Origin: Halieaceae bacterium | GTDB lineage: Bacteria; Pseudomonadota; Gammaproteobacteria; Pseudomonadales; Halieaceae | DNA: 64,000 nt | Direction of reading: 5' to 3' | Assembly (NCBI GenBank): GCA_902520195.1 | Contig: CABYND010000004.1 | Coordinates: forward strand, 46,441-110,440 | Part shown: positions 1 to 8,779 of the stretch, piece after piece | Layout: the number at the start of each line of letters is the position of its first letter | Numbering within the stretch: position 1 is the first letter of the stretch | Translations under genes and position numbers: made by a program | Notes under the pieces: generated by a model | What the model was told of the DNA's origin: nothing | The model's input: only the letters and a program-made list of their open reading frames with translations | The model's database searches: none

Positions 1-587
1 GAGAAAGCGAGAGCCGTGCCCAAGGCGGTCGGCGTACTCAGCTGGGGTAGCGCCGCGACAATACCCAGGGAGAATCCCAGCCATCCTAGGCCCACTATCT
101 TTTTGGCCCACCCGGTAGCGTAGCCCGCATCGACGAGCCGCCCGATCAAAAATACCAGCAAGGCAATACCCACCATGACCATGGCAACCTGTGGATACCA
201 GAACATCGTCAGACCGTCGGGCGACACTGACGTCATGGCCCAGATCATCATGATGACCAGACCACCTGTGCCAGCGGCCTTGCCCAACAACGATCGCGCC
301 TCAAGCAGATCCTGTTTGAGCGAGTCCACAAAAAGTAGTCGCACGATACCGGCGTATACCAGCGTTAGAATGGCAATGGCCACAGCGGGGGCTATCTGAC
401 TGGGGTTGGATTCTGCCGCTAGCATGCTGATAACGCCGATCAGAAAGCCTATTAACCCCACCGGTAATGCGGCCTCGGCCACCAGCCTGCATTCGGAGGG
501 CCTGAACCTGACTGCGGCGGCCACGGACAACAGGCTGCCCACAACAAAAACGAGGCTTTTGAGGTCCGTAACTGATTCGGGCGTCAC
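1..587 (-). CDS. Hydrophobic multi-pass membrane protein, partial (runs off window start; GTG start proposed)
   Basis: Reverse-strand frame is open from the window edge to about 587 and encodes several hydrophobic segments (SLVFVVGSLLSVAAAV, LPVGLIGFLIGVISMLA, GGLVIMMIWAM, VAMVMVGIALLVFLIG). Not in the ORF track because it is edge-truncated with a non-ATG start. Confidence 0.5.
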   Translation of the reverse strand, partial: MTPESVTDLKSLVFVVGSLLSVAAAVRFRPSECRLVAEAALPVGLIGFLIGVISMLAAESNPSQIAPAVAIAILTLVYAGIVRLLFVDSLKQDLLEARSLLGKAAGTGGLVIMMIWAMTSVSPDGLTMFWYPQVAMVMVGIALLVFLIGRLVDAGYATGWAKKIVGLGWLGFSLGIVAALPQLSTPTALGTALAF

Positions 588-613
588 AAAAGGCCTGTAA
601 TTAAAGTGGGTGG

Positions 614-1108
614 TTATACAGCGATGTAGCGATCGAGAGTGGCGTCGTACTCCCAGTCTGATTTGCCCTCATCCTCGGGTGGGGAGGAAGGTTTCGCCTG
701 GGCGATCGCAATGTCATGAAACTGCGAAGCGAGCTCTGAAGACCGGTCTTCGGCCAGGTCTTGAACCATCGTTTGCATTTCTTTCAGCGCGTTAATCAGT
801 GCTGAAGCCTGAATGGTGGCGTGATCGCTACCGGGAACGATCTCGAGTTTCTCATCGCCAACGCTCAGCCATAGAATCACTTCTTCCTGAAGCAGTGTCT
901 CGAGCGAGGGGGCAGCACCACTCTCATCAGGCATCGCCTGATTGGTCACCGCCCAGTTGAGACTGGGAGCGGGGTCAGCCTGTGCATCCCCCCGTTCATA
1001 TCGGGCTTGAGCATCGAGAAGGGACTGCTCCAAACCCTTGAGTGTTAGCTCGTGGAATGCCGCAAAGATTCCATTTTGAGACTGGGGTGCGCCGGTGCTG
1101 TCAGACAT
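614..1108 (-). CDS. Hypothetical protein
   Basis: ORF 614..1150. The internal ATG at 1108 has a GAGGA ribosome-binding-like motif upstream, so the shorter form (MSDSTGAPQS...) is preferred. Confidence 0.55.
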   Translation of the reverse strand: MSDSTGAPQSQNGIFAAFHELTLKGLEQSLLDAQARYERGDAQADPAPSLNWAVTNQAMPDESGAAPSLETLLQEEVILWLSVGDEKLEIVPGSDHATIQASALINALKEMQTMVQDLAEDRSSELASQFHDIAIAQAKPSSPPEDEGKSDWEYDATLDRYIAV

Positions 1109-1394
1109 TGCCAAGTCCTCATTATTTACTCTGAACGAAGTGACTGTCATTCAATAGTTGCCATCTCACTGTCTGCGCCAGCTTAACCTGCCTTGCGGAT
1201 AAAATCGCGTTAAAAATTGACTCTGAACTCTGAGACAACACGTTCAGCACCTGACGTAGCGTCGTCGGGGTACCGCGCTTGTTGGGAGCCGATGCACTGA
1301 TAGAGAGGTTTTTGAATGCCGAGGTGCGGTAGCCGCCATAGCTAACCCAATTTTCTCGCTTTATAGTGGGCGGCTGATTCTGCGAGGATGAACG

Positions 1395-1580
1395 ATGAGA
1401 TCCTTTTTAGCCTTGGTACTGGGGGTGGGCACCTACCTGGGGTGTATGGCAACGGGATGGTTCAACGGTGTGTTTGCAGCGTTCATGGCGACCATCGTGT
1501 ATGTCTTTGTCAGCGTGTTCAAAGGCTTTAGAAAGAAGAAGCCAGGCGCTGATCTTGATGAACTGGCGGAGCAGGAATGA
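1395..1580 (+). CDS. Small membrane protein, unknown function
   Basis: 61 aa with a hydrophobic N-terminal two-thirds and a charged C-terminus; gcgagg motif upstream of the ATG. Confidence 0.45.
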   Translation: MRSFLALVLGVGTYLGCMATGWFNGVFAAFMATIVYVFVSVFKGFRKKKPGADLDELAEQE

Positions 1581-1686
1581 GTAAGCAATTGGTTCCAGCC
1601 CGCAGGGCCATGGCTCATAACCATCAGCGATCGGAATTTTTTAGGTCCAGTGCAGTAAATGAGGCAGAGGCTCTCAAAAAGTCGCT

Positions 1687-2094
1687 TTAATGAAGCTGTG
1701 TGCCCGGCTGCCTTTCTGCTGCTGCCTTGGCGCGCGCAGTCGTCTTAAAACTTTGCCCCTTCTGGTTGAGATAGTTCTCGTAGACCTCGAGCAGATTCAT
1801 GGCGTGATTCAGCAGCCTTTTGGAGCCTTCGTGCCCTGTTTCTGCACCGTTACACGCGGTTGATAACAACTGCTGATTGATTAGGAAGGCGAAGAATGTG
1901 TCAGGTAAATCGGGGTATTTCTCAGCAAATTGGCGAACCAGCATCACCGCTGCACTGCCTACCTCTTCGCTGATCCGAAGAATCTCCTGATCGTTGATCG
2001 CTTGGTCTTTTCTGGAGCGAAACCTCTCAAAATCTAACACCTGATCACCCATCACGACCCTACTCCCTATTGCAGTCTCCACAACAGCAATCAT
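1687..2094 (-). CDS. Hypothetical protein
   Basis: 135-aa ORF with plausible soluble composition; the start could be the internal ATG at 2052. Confidence 0.5.
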   Translation of the reverse strand: MIAVVETAIGSRVVMGDQVLDFERFRSRKDQAINDQEILRISEEVGSAAVMLVRQFAEKYPDLPDTFFAFLINQQLLSTACNGAETGHEGSKRLLNHAMNLLEVYENYLNQKGQSFKTTARAKAAAERQPGTQLH

Positions 2095-2223
2095 CGGCCG
2101 AAAGGGGGTGAGGCTTTAATTTCCCGGTGCTGAGCGGCTGCTGGAGAATGCGGATTCCGGGCCGCACGGACTATCGGGAGCCGCCGCCTGCCGCTCAGCC
2201 GCAAGCAGCAGATTAACGGGGTA

Positions 2224-2445
2224 TCAGACCTGATCCGGCAGTAGCCAGAACTTGAATCGACTTTGGATCCTGATGTTGGCGAGGTAGATTGCTGTGGTTG
2301 CGCGAGCTCGTGCCCAAGCGCTCGGTCTGCTTTGAATGAAGCGCTTGTTCGTCAGCTGCAACTGCTCTTCGATACTGTCGAGGTCGGCATGCATGACCTG
2401 TAGGGAGCGTCTGGACTGTGCTACTTCCATTGCCTCTGCGAACAT
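2224..2445 (-). CDS. Small hypothetical protein
   Basis: 73-aa ORF, no competing longer ORF. Confidence 0.3.
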   Translation of the reverse strand: MFAEAMEVAQSRRSLQVMHADLDSIEEQLQLTNKRFIQSRPSAWARARATTAIYLANIRIQSRFKFWLLPDQV

Positions 2446-2894
2446 ATCTTTCTACCTCATGTGGTATGAATGCACATAACTGACACTACATGTTGACGTC
2501 GGACGCAGGGTAAGCGCTAACAACGTGCCATGTAAGACCAAATATCACCAATTTGAGGGTGAGTTCGCGACTAGACCAGCGAGCGCCTTATTCTGACCGC
2601 GTCACTTATCTAAAAACGTATCGAAATCCACTCAGCGTGAGTGGCGAGCAATGCCGCAGCAGACAATGTCGCAAGAATTACCGAGTGCTTAATTGCCGGG
2701 GTTGCCGGCCGACCCTTATCCGGCGCCGATGCTTGGCCGTCGTGGCACAGGTCGGCCATGGCGGCGTAGAGGGCGCTTCTCTCCCCACTGGAGAGAAAGG
2801 GGTTGCGGTAGTTGTCTTCCATGACGGATCTTCCTGACCAGCCAAAATACTGTAATACACAAAGATAATTGCAGAACGCAACAATAAGCCCTAT

Positions 2895-3164
2895 TTGGTA
2901 ACGCCTAGACCATCAAGCTCAGCGCGAGACGTCCGATATTTGATCAGGTCCGAAATGCGGGTGAAAGATATGAAACGGCAAAGTGGGGCACAGGGGGGCG
3001 AGTCTTCTTGGCTATCGCCTCGGCGAGAGGTAGTGCGAGAGGGCAATCTAATCTACTTGAGTGCTTCATCAAGGTTGGTGTGTCAGCTTGATGAGTCGCG
3101 CCGACAGCTCGACAGGCTTGAGCGACACGCTACCCGCATGCTCCGTAGCGTTGGCGCCCAGTAA
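2895..3164 (+). CDS. Small hypothetical protein, charged with a coiled-coil-like C-terminus
   Basis: 89-aa ORF; C-terminus LDESRRQLDRLERHATRML looks helical. Confidence 0.3.
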   Translation: MVTPRPSSSARDVRYLIRSEMRVKDMKRQSGAQGGESSWLSPRREVVREGNLIYLSASSRLVCQLDESRRQLDRLERHATRMLRSVGAQ

Positions 3165-3238
3165 GCGATCTGGGTTCACCCCAGCGGCCGCAGCGCTCGT
3201 AATACTTTTCGTTATGAGCGCGTCTCAGCAGACTGTGA

Positions 3239-3616
3239 TCAGCAGGTTTTTCGGTAAATCTCCGAAACCGTATCATCGGTCGAATCGGTTGGCCACTTTC
3301 TGCTAAATGCCCGTTGCAACAACTCACCGCCGCTCATGGTCTCCACGTCTCGCGGGTTGGCTTCTGCGTAGTCCATCAACACCTGTTTCAGCGTGCCAAT
3401 GCTGGTGTCCGAGGGGATGCAAGCCTTGCGGCGCACCATGTCGATATCTCCATCGGCCCAGCTTCCTAGATAGCCCGCGCACCAGCCTTTGTCATAATTG
3501 GCTTCACTGTTGCAGTTGGCGATGACGCCTTTGCCACTATAGAAGCCTGCTGAAACGCTCGTGCTGCCGAAGATGGCAAATTTGGCTGCAACTAACGCAA
3601 TAATGATTCTGTTCAT
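3239..3616 (-). CDS. Rap1a/Tai-like immunity-family periplasmic protein
   Basis: Signal peptide (MNRIIIALVAAKFAIFGSTSVSA), then the pattern W-CAGYLGSWADGD...ACIPSDTSIGTLKQVLMDYAEANP...SGGELLQRAFSRKWP, which resembles the Rap1a/Tai immunity domain. Start set at the internal Met of ORF 3239..3685. Confidence 0.55.
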   Translation of the reverse strand: MNRIIIALVAAKFAIFGSTSVSAGFYSGKGVIANCNSEANYDKGWCAGYLGSWADGDIDMVRRKACIPSDTSIGTLKQVLMDYAEANPRDVETMSGGELLQRAFSRKWPTDSTDDTVSEIYRKTC

Positions 3617-4034
3617 GCCCACGCCCGGTTTAGTATTGTGACGATAAAAGCAACGCTTGCTATCGGATTGAAAAGACGGTGTCACTTCGTGCTAACAATA
3701 TCGCGTATTGAGCCAGCTATCGAGCGATCCAGCTTGGCACCATAAAGTCTAATCTGCGAACCTGGATGTCGAAAGCAAGCTTTTGCAGTGATGCTCAAGG
3801 ATCACAGCACAGAAAATGTGCAGCAAGAGATGTATTCGCGCGAATTGAGAGACAACTTGTTGAATAAACCTCCTCCAGGGGGTTTTTGTCCCGCTCATTT
3901 TTGAAAGACTCTACGCTCTCTTAGTAAATTCACATTTAACGCTAAATACACTTGCACTTCTGTCGATATTTACCAATGGAAGGCTGCCACGTTGCGCCGC
4001 AGTTTTAAGATCATTACTTTTACGGAACAGAAAA

Positions 4035-4352
4035 GTGAAAAGAGACGGCCATATACTGATTAAGGGTACTGATAGCGAGACTGCATGCGTCAAAGTCGAG
4101 GGATCGAGGGAGATGCTGTATCTTAAACTGCCTGGTACTGAGGCGAAGCGCGAAATACCAGACGCCTTTAGGATTCAGTTCCAGCACTATTTTGAAGATG
4201 TTTTCGGCGCCCAAGCATCGATACACGAAGCACTTGCATATTGCCTTATCTTGGAGGGTAGGCCTTTCTACAAATGCAGAGTCGAGACTGCCAAGGAAGT
4301 CGTACTGAAGGAATCTGAAGAACGTAAGAAGTTGATAAAAGCTTGTTCGTAG
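4035..4352 (+). CDS. Hypothetical protein
   Basis: 105-aa ORF with balanced soluble composition. Confidence 0.4.
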   Translation: MKRDGHILIKGTDSETACVKVEGSREMLYLKLPGTEAKREIPDAFRIQFQHYFEDVFGAQASIHEALAYCLILEGRPFYKCRVETAKEVVLKESEERKKLIKACS

Positions 4353-4662
4353 GTACAGGCGCCTGAGATCTAGCAATCAGCCCTAGGTTTGCCAAATCAG
4401 AAATTACCGCCTTGTCGCGGTAGTGCTCACGTTCGGAAACACGTCAAAAAGCACGATTCAGAAGAAAATGAATTTCAATTTAATGCTTCTGAGGGTACTG
4501 GAGGACCTTACCCGTCACACAGTCACCTTATCCAGACGGTGCATTGGACGGGTTATCGATTCTCCCCCAGAGATCTTGGCTAACTATCATCTCGCGCCGC
4601 TGCCAGTGTCCAGCGCGAACGCATAAGCTGTATTGCTGTCACTCGTTTTTATATAGGTCGCT

Positions 4663-4908
4663 GTGGGCCGCCTCGCGGAGGCCTTGGGTACGGCTGACTT
4701 CACCCTGCGGAGCGAGACGATCACCGCGCTCGCCCAGCCCCATCGGTTTTATCTGCTGCAGCGGGTGCAGGATGTCTTTGCCAAGTTGTCAGACGAGAAG
4801 TAGACCGAGATCAGCACACTGCTGGAAGCATGCGGCATGAAGAGCTTGCTAGAGGCAGTACTCAGTCGCGGCATAGCCCGGTCGGAGAACCTTGAGGTTT
4901 GGCAGTAA
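4663..4908 (+). pseudogene. Degenerate C-terminal fragment of a glutathione S-transferase-like protein
   Basis: Manual translation from GTG 4663: MGRLAEALGTADFTLRSETITALAQPHRFYLLQRVQDVFAKLSDEK*TEISTLLEACGMKSLLEAVLSRGIARSENLEVWQ*. In-frame TAG at 4801, no N-terminal domain upstream. Confidence 0.45.
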
Positions 4909-4947
4909 CCGCGTGCGACATGAGAGGGGTTTAGAGTAAGATGGGCA

Positions 4948-5793
4948 ATGCGGAACTCACAGATCCCGGTTGCCACGCTCTCAGATGATTCAGCCTCGCC
5001 TGACCGCCAACTTTCTTTTTTAACCCCCGAAGATTTCGAGGTCGCCTGGGATCTGGGTCTTTTTTATCTAAAAACACCCGACGAGTTAGATCTCGAATCT
5101 GTGCGGCAATTTGGAAAGGAATTGATTGCGCCAGATTGCCCTTACCGGCAAGTCCCTCAGTATGGCGAGTTGGAGGGGTTTATTACGCTCGAGAACAACC
5201 AGCAGACCAAGCTGGCGTTGCGCCGCGAGCGCTGGGGTCAGCACTACCCGGCAAATATCGCCGCATTCGGTCGCCAGCTCGACACTATCGGCGTCGCGAT
5301 CATCCGCGAGGTATTCCATCAGTCGGGCATTCCCGAAGCCCTGTGGGATCGCGCCTCGGAGGGATACGCCTCAGGCGGGGGTGATGCGTTTCTCAATTTC
5401 GTTCACTACGATACTCGTACCCCTGACTGGGGGCTGCGGCCGCATACCGACTACGGTTTTGTCACGATCCTCGATACCAGCGCGCCGGGCCTGCAAATCG
5501 AAATGAACGGTGAGTTTCAGGACGTGCCGGTGCTACCAGGGCATTTGATCATCAATTTTGGCGAGGCGCTAAACTTCATCACAGCGCACTCTGATCGCTT
5601 GGTCAGCGCGGTGACGCACCGTGTGGTAAGCCAGCAATCCAGCGATCCGGTGCGTCATGGCATTGTTTACTTCGCTAATCCGGACCTCGACGGCATGTTG
5701 TGGCAGTTCAACGCCGCTGGAGAAGAGCAGGGCAATTCCAAGGTGCAAGATTTGTTTGCTCAGCTAGAAAGCAGGCTTACTGAAACTCGTTAG
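4948..5793 (+). CDS. 2-oxoglutarate/Fe(II)-dependent oxygenase, isopenicillin N synthase-like
   Basis: 281 aa with PHTDYGFVTILDT...GLQIEMNGEFQDVPVLPGHLIINFGEALNFIT...THRVV...RHGIVYFANPD; HxD...H...RxS-like arrangement of the family. Confidence 0.85.
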   Translation: MRNSQIPVATLSDDSASPDRQLSFLTPEDFEVAWDLGLFYLKTPDELDLESVRQFGKELIAPDCPYRQVPQYGELEGFITLENNQQTKLALRRERWGQHYPANIAAFGRQLDTIGVAIIREVFHQSGIPEALWDRASEGYASGGGDAFLNFVHYDTRTPDWGLRPHTDYGFVTILDTSAPGLQIEMNGEFQDVPVLPGHLIINFGEALNFITAHSDRLVSAVTHRVVSQQSSDPVRHGIVYFANPDLDGMLWQFNAAGEEQGNSKVQDLFAQLESRLTETR

Positions 5794-5969
5794 CCCTGAT
5801 TCACTCCGAACATTAGTACGTCCAATAGCCGTGCGATCCGTTGCTATGTCCGAATCGAGGTTGATGCTTGCCGTCATGATGCCGTGCGAGGTTGCACTCA
5901 CTGAGCTCATCTGGCCTCTCTGCTAAAACCCCGTATGGTTCTCGTAACGATTTGTGAACCGGAAGGCAT

Positions 5970-7358
5970 ATGCGACCTCACCTAAGTCTCTCTAGCCTGC
6001 TGATATTTGCGATCCTCACTGCTTGTGGTGGCGGCGGGGGTGGTTCAACGGATACCAGCGTGACCGTGCCCCCTTCGTCGCCACCAGCTTTTGAATCGCC
6101 GCACCCTGATATTTGGGAGACCGCAAGTGCCTCGGAAGCCGGCTTTGATGAGGATGCCCTCGACAGTGCTTTTGAATACGCCGTGACCGACGGGTTTTAT
6201 ACTCAGGCAGCAGTACTGATAAAAGATGGCAAGCTCGTTAGAGAGCGCTATCGCGGTATCACCGATGCAGAGGCCGCAGGCCTCGCGGCGATCTCTAGCT
6301 TGCCTGAGGGGCAGAACGCCGGCTATTGGCAAAACCTATACAGTGATCGAGATGCGGCGAGCGCGGTAACCTCCTGGTCTACTGCCAAGTCATTTACCAG
6401 TCTCTTGATCGGTATGGCGATCGAACAAGGTGCAATCCAATCTGCGTCGCAATCAGCATCCGACTTTATCGACGAGTGGGAAGCAGATGACCGGGCAAAC
6501 ATCACGATTCAACAGCTGCTGGATATGCGCTCTGGCCTTATACCGAAGTGCTCGAGTTTTGAGTCAGCGGCGGTGGGAGAGTGCCGCGATTATCCGAGTG
6601 CAAGCTCTGGCGGCAACATAGTGTATGCCGCCGATCAGTTGTCTCAATGCATTGACCGCGAGTTTGCCGTGCCCGGCACGAGCTATCCCTGGGTGTCGCC
6701 ACAGGGAGACGGCGCGTATGAGGCGGGGCAGTTTTATTACTCCAATTGTGACACTCAGGTGCTGGGTGAGATCATTTTTCGCGCAACGGGTCAGGACCCG
6801 GGGCTATTTGCACAACAGAATTTGTTTGAACCTTTGAATATGGAAGCGGACTGGTGGCGCGACGATGTCGAGACCGGTCAGGCGAATGGGAATTATTTGA
6901 CCTACTGCTGCCTTGATTCCACTGCGCAGGATTTCGCCAAGTTTGGTTACATGCTGTTGCTGGGCGGCATTGAAACCTCTGAGGGGCAAAGCTATGCCTC
7001 CTATGTATCCACGATATTGGCTCAGCAAGAAACCTATCAAAACCAATTCTGGGCCTACTGCGACGGCCCGCCATTTTCGGTCTCTACTGATTGCGAGAAT
7101 ATTTTAATCGTGACAGTAGGCTTTGACGGCCAATACATTTTGGTCGATCAAAAAAACGATATTGTCCTCGTGCGCACCGGCCTTTACGTGCCCATTCTGA
7201 ATGCTTCTGACGATCGAAAGATGCGTCTCAAACCTCTGCAGCTCTCAGCGTCGAATTGGGTTGCATCGCTCCCGATGGCGATGCTCGGGCCAAGATCGGA
7301 ATTTGGCATCCTGGAGTTCTATTTGGCGGTTGCTGACGCACTACAGCCTGATGGTTAG
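5970..7358 (+). CDS. Beta-lactamase-family serine hydrolase, lipoprotein
   Basis: Lipobox (LTAC) followed by a Gly tract; SxxK motif in WSTAKSFTSLLIGMAIEQG; YYSNCDTQVLGEII matches class C/esterase-type YxN. Confidence 0.8.
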   Translation: MRPHLSLSSLLIFAILTACGGGGGGSTDTSVTVPPSSPPAFESPHPDIWETASASEAGFDEDALDSAFEYAVTDGFYTQAAVLIKDGKLVRERYRGITDAEAAGLAAISSLPEGQNAGYWQNLYSDRDAASAVTSWSTAKSFTSLLIGMAIEQGAIQSASQSASDFIDEWEADDRANITIQQLLDMRSGLIPKCSSFESAAVGECRDYPSASSGGNIVYAADQLSQCIDREFAVPGTSYPWVSPQGDGAYEAGQFYYSNCDTQVLGEIIFRATGQDPGLFAQQNLFEPLNMEADWWRDDVETGQANGNYLTYCCLDSTAQDFAKFGYMLLLGGIETSEGQSYASYVSTILAQQETYQNQFWAYCDGPPFSVSTDCENILIVTVGFDGQYILVDQKNDIVLVRTGLYVPILNASDDRKMRLKPLQLSASNWVASLPMAMLGPRSEFGILEFYLAVADALQPDG

Positions 7359-7420
7359 GGCCTAAAACTGAACACTCAATTATGACGGACATGTTTTTTT
7401 CCGAGGAGATACTTGGGCAT

Positions 7421-8629
7421 TCACGCTGCCTCCTCCCAGCTTGGGAAGGGATCAGGTAGCGTTTCCCAGAACTGACGGCCGTTGAGCAACTCATCTTCCG
7501 TGAGTAGGCAGGCGTCCAAAGTCTTAGTGATACGCTCTTGATCGAGATTCTGGCCGATGAAAACCAGTTCTTGACGCATATCACCGAAGGGCTCTTCCCA
7601 GCTCTTCTCAATACTCTCGAGGTATTCTGGGTCATCGGGCCAATGTGCGCGGGGTACCGCTGACCAAAAACGGCCGCCAAACCCATATCTGGCAATACCC
7701 CCTGCCTGGCTCCACTGACCAGCAAACTCGGGACGTGTTGCTAGCCAAAAGTAACCTTTTGATCTGAGTAGCTTCCCGTAGCCTTCCATGCCGTGCAAAA
7801 ATTGAAAGAACTTTTCTGGGTGGAAGGGTTTGCGCGCTGAGTAAGTAAAGCTCGAGATGCCGTATTCCTCGGTTTCAGGAATGTGCTCCCCTCGCATCTC
7901 CTTCAACCAGCCGGGTGCCTGTTGTGCGCGCGAAAAATCGAATCGGCCCGTGGCGATGACTTCGTCTATGTCGATCGCGCCATGAGCAATCGGAATTAAC
8001 TTGGCGTCGGTGTTGAGTGTTTTCAGTATCGCTTTTAAACCCTCAATTTTTTCCGGGCTTACGAGGTCAGTTTTGCTCATCAGGATGACGTCGGCGAACT
8101 CAACTTGGTCCACAAGTAAATCTGCAACACTGCGCTCGTCGTCTTCGCCCAGCGACTCCCCGGTGTCCTGAAGAAATTTGGCCTCTTCATAATCTTTTAA
8201 AAAATTTACGGCATCGACCACGGTCACCATGGTGTCCAGATCCGCCACCTCGGACAGCGACACACCCTCTTCATCGGCAAAGGTAAATGTTTCTGCTACG
8301 GGCAGCGGTTCAGAAATGCCGGTTGATTCAATGACGAGGTAATCAAAGCGGCCCTCGTCAGCCAATTTTTGGACTTCTTCCAACAAATCTTCCCGCAGGG
8401 TGCAGCAGATGCAGCCATTGCTCATCTCAACTAACTTCTCTTCGCTGCGATTGAGCGTGACTTCGTTCTTTACAATCGCGGAATCGATGTTGATTTCACT
8501 CATGTCGTTGACGATGACAGCCACCCGCCTACCTTCCCGGTTGTTAAGGATATGGCTTAGAACTGTAGTTTTACCGGCACCTAAAAATCCTGAGAGGACA
8601 GTGACCGGCAAACGCGCTTTTGCATCCAT
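7421..8629 (-). CDS. COG0523-family GTPase/metallochaperone (ZigA/YeiR-like)
   Basis: Walker [21 protein letters not shown] metal motif, downstream of the His-rich TonB receptor on the same strand. Confidence 0.88.
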   Translation of the reverse strand: MDAKARLPVTVLSGFLGAGKTTVLSHILNNREGRRVAVIVNDMSEINIDSAIVKNEVTLNRSEEKLVEMSNGCICCTLREDLLEEVQKLADEGRFDYLVIESTGISEPLPVAETFTFADEEGVSLSEVADLDTMVTVVDAVNFLKDYEEAKFLQDTGESLGEDDERSVADLLVDQVEFADVILMSKTDLVSPEKIEGLKAILKTLNTDAKLIPIAHGAIDIDEVIATGRFDFSRAQQAPGWLKEMRGEHIPETEEYGISSFTYSARKPFHPEKFFQFLHGMEGYGKLLRSKGYFWLATRPEFAGQWSQAGGIARYGFGGRFWSAVPRAHWPDDPEYLESIEKSWEEPFGDMRQELVFIGQNLDQERITKTLDACLLTEDELLNGRQFWETLPDPFPSWEEAA

Positions 8630-8779
8630 AGAGCGACTCCCCGATGAGCCATAAGGCGTTATTTAGCAGGCAAGCAAAAGGGTCCCAGATGCTGCTAGAG
8701 AGGCACTTGTCAGCCACTCAGCAAAAGGGCTTTGGGCAGCAGAAATATTGACCGCCCAAAGCTCTGACGTTAACTCGAC

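Noticed and set aside
2610-2884. Overlapping ORFs 2610..2822 (-), 2678..2884 (-), 2553..2837 (+)
   Set aside because: They overlap in conflicting frames without recognisable domains; no choice could be supported.
4389-4840. Plus-strand ORFs 4389..4583, 4423..4626, 4544..4840
   Set aside because: Mutually overlapping, biased composition; the last overlaps the better-supported GST remnant in another frame.
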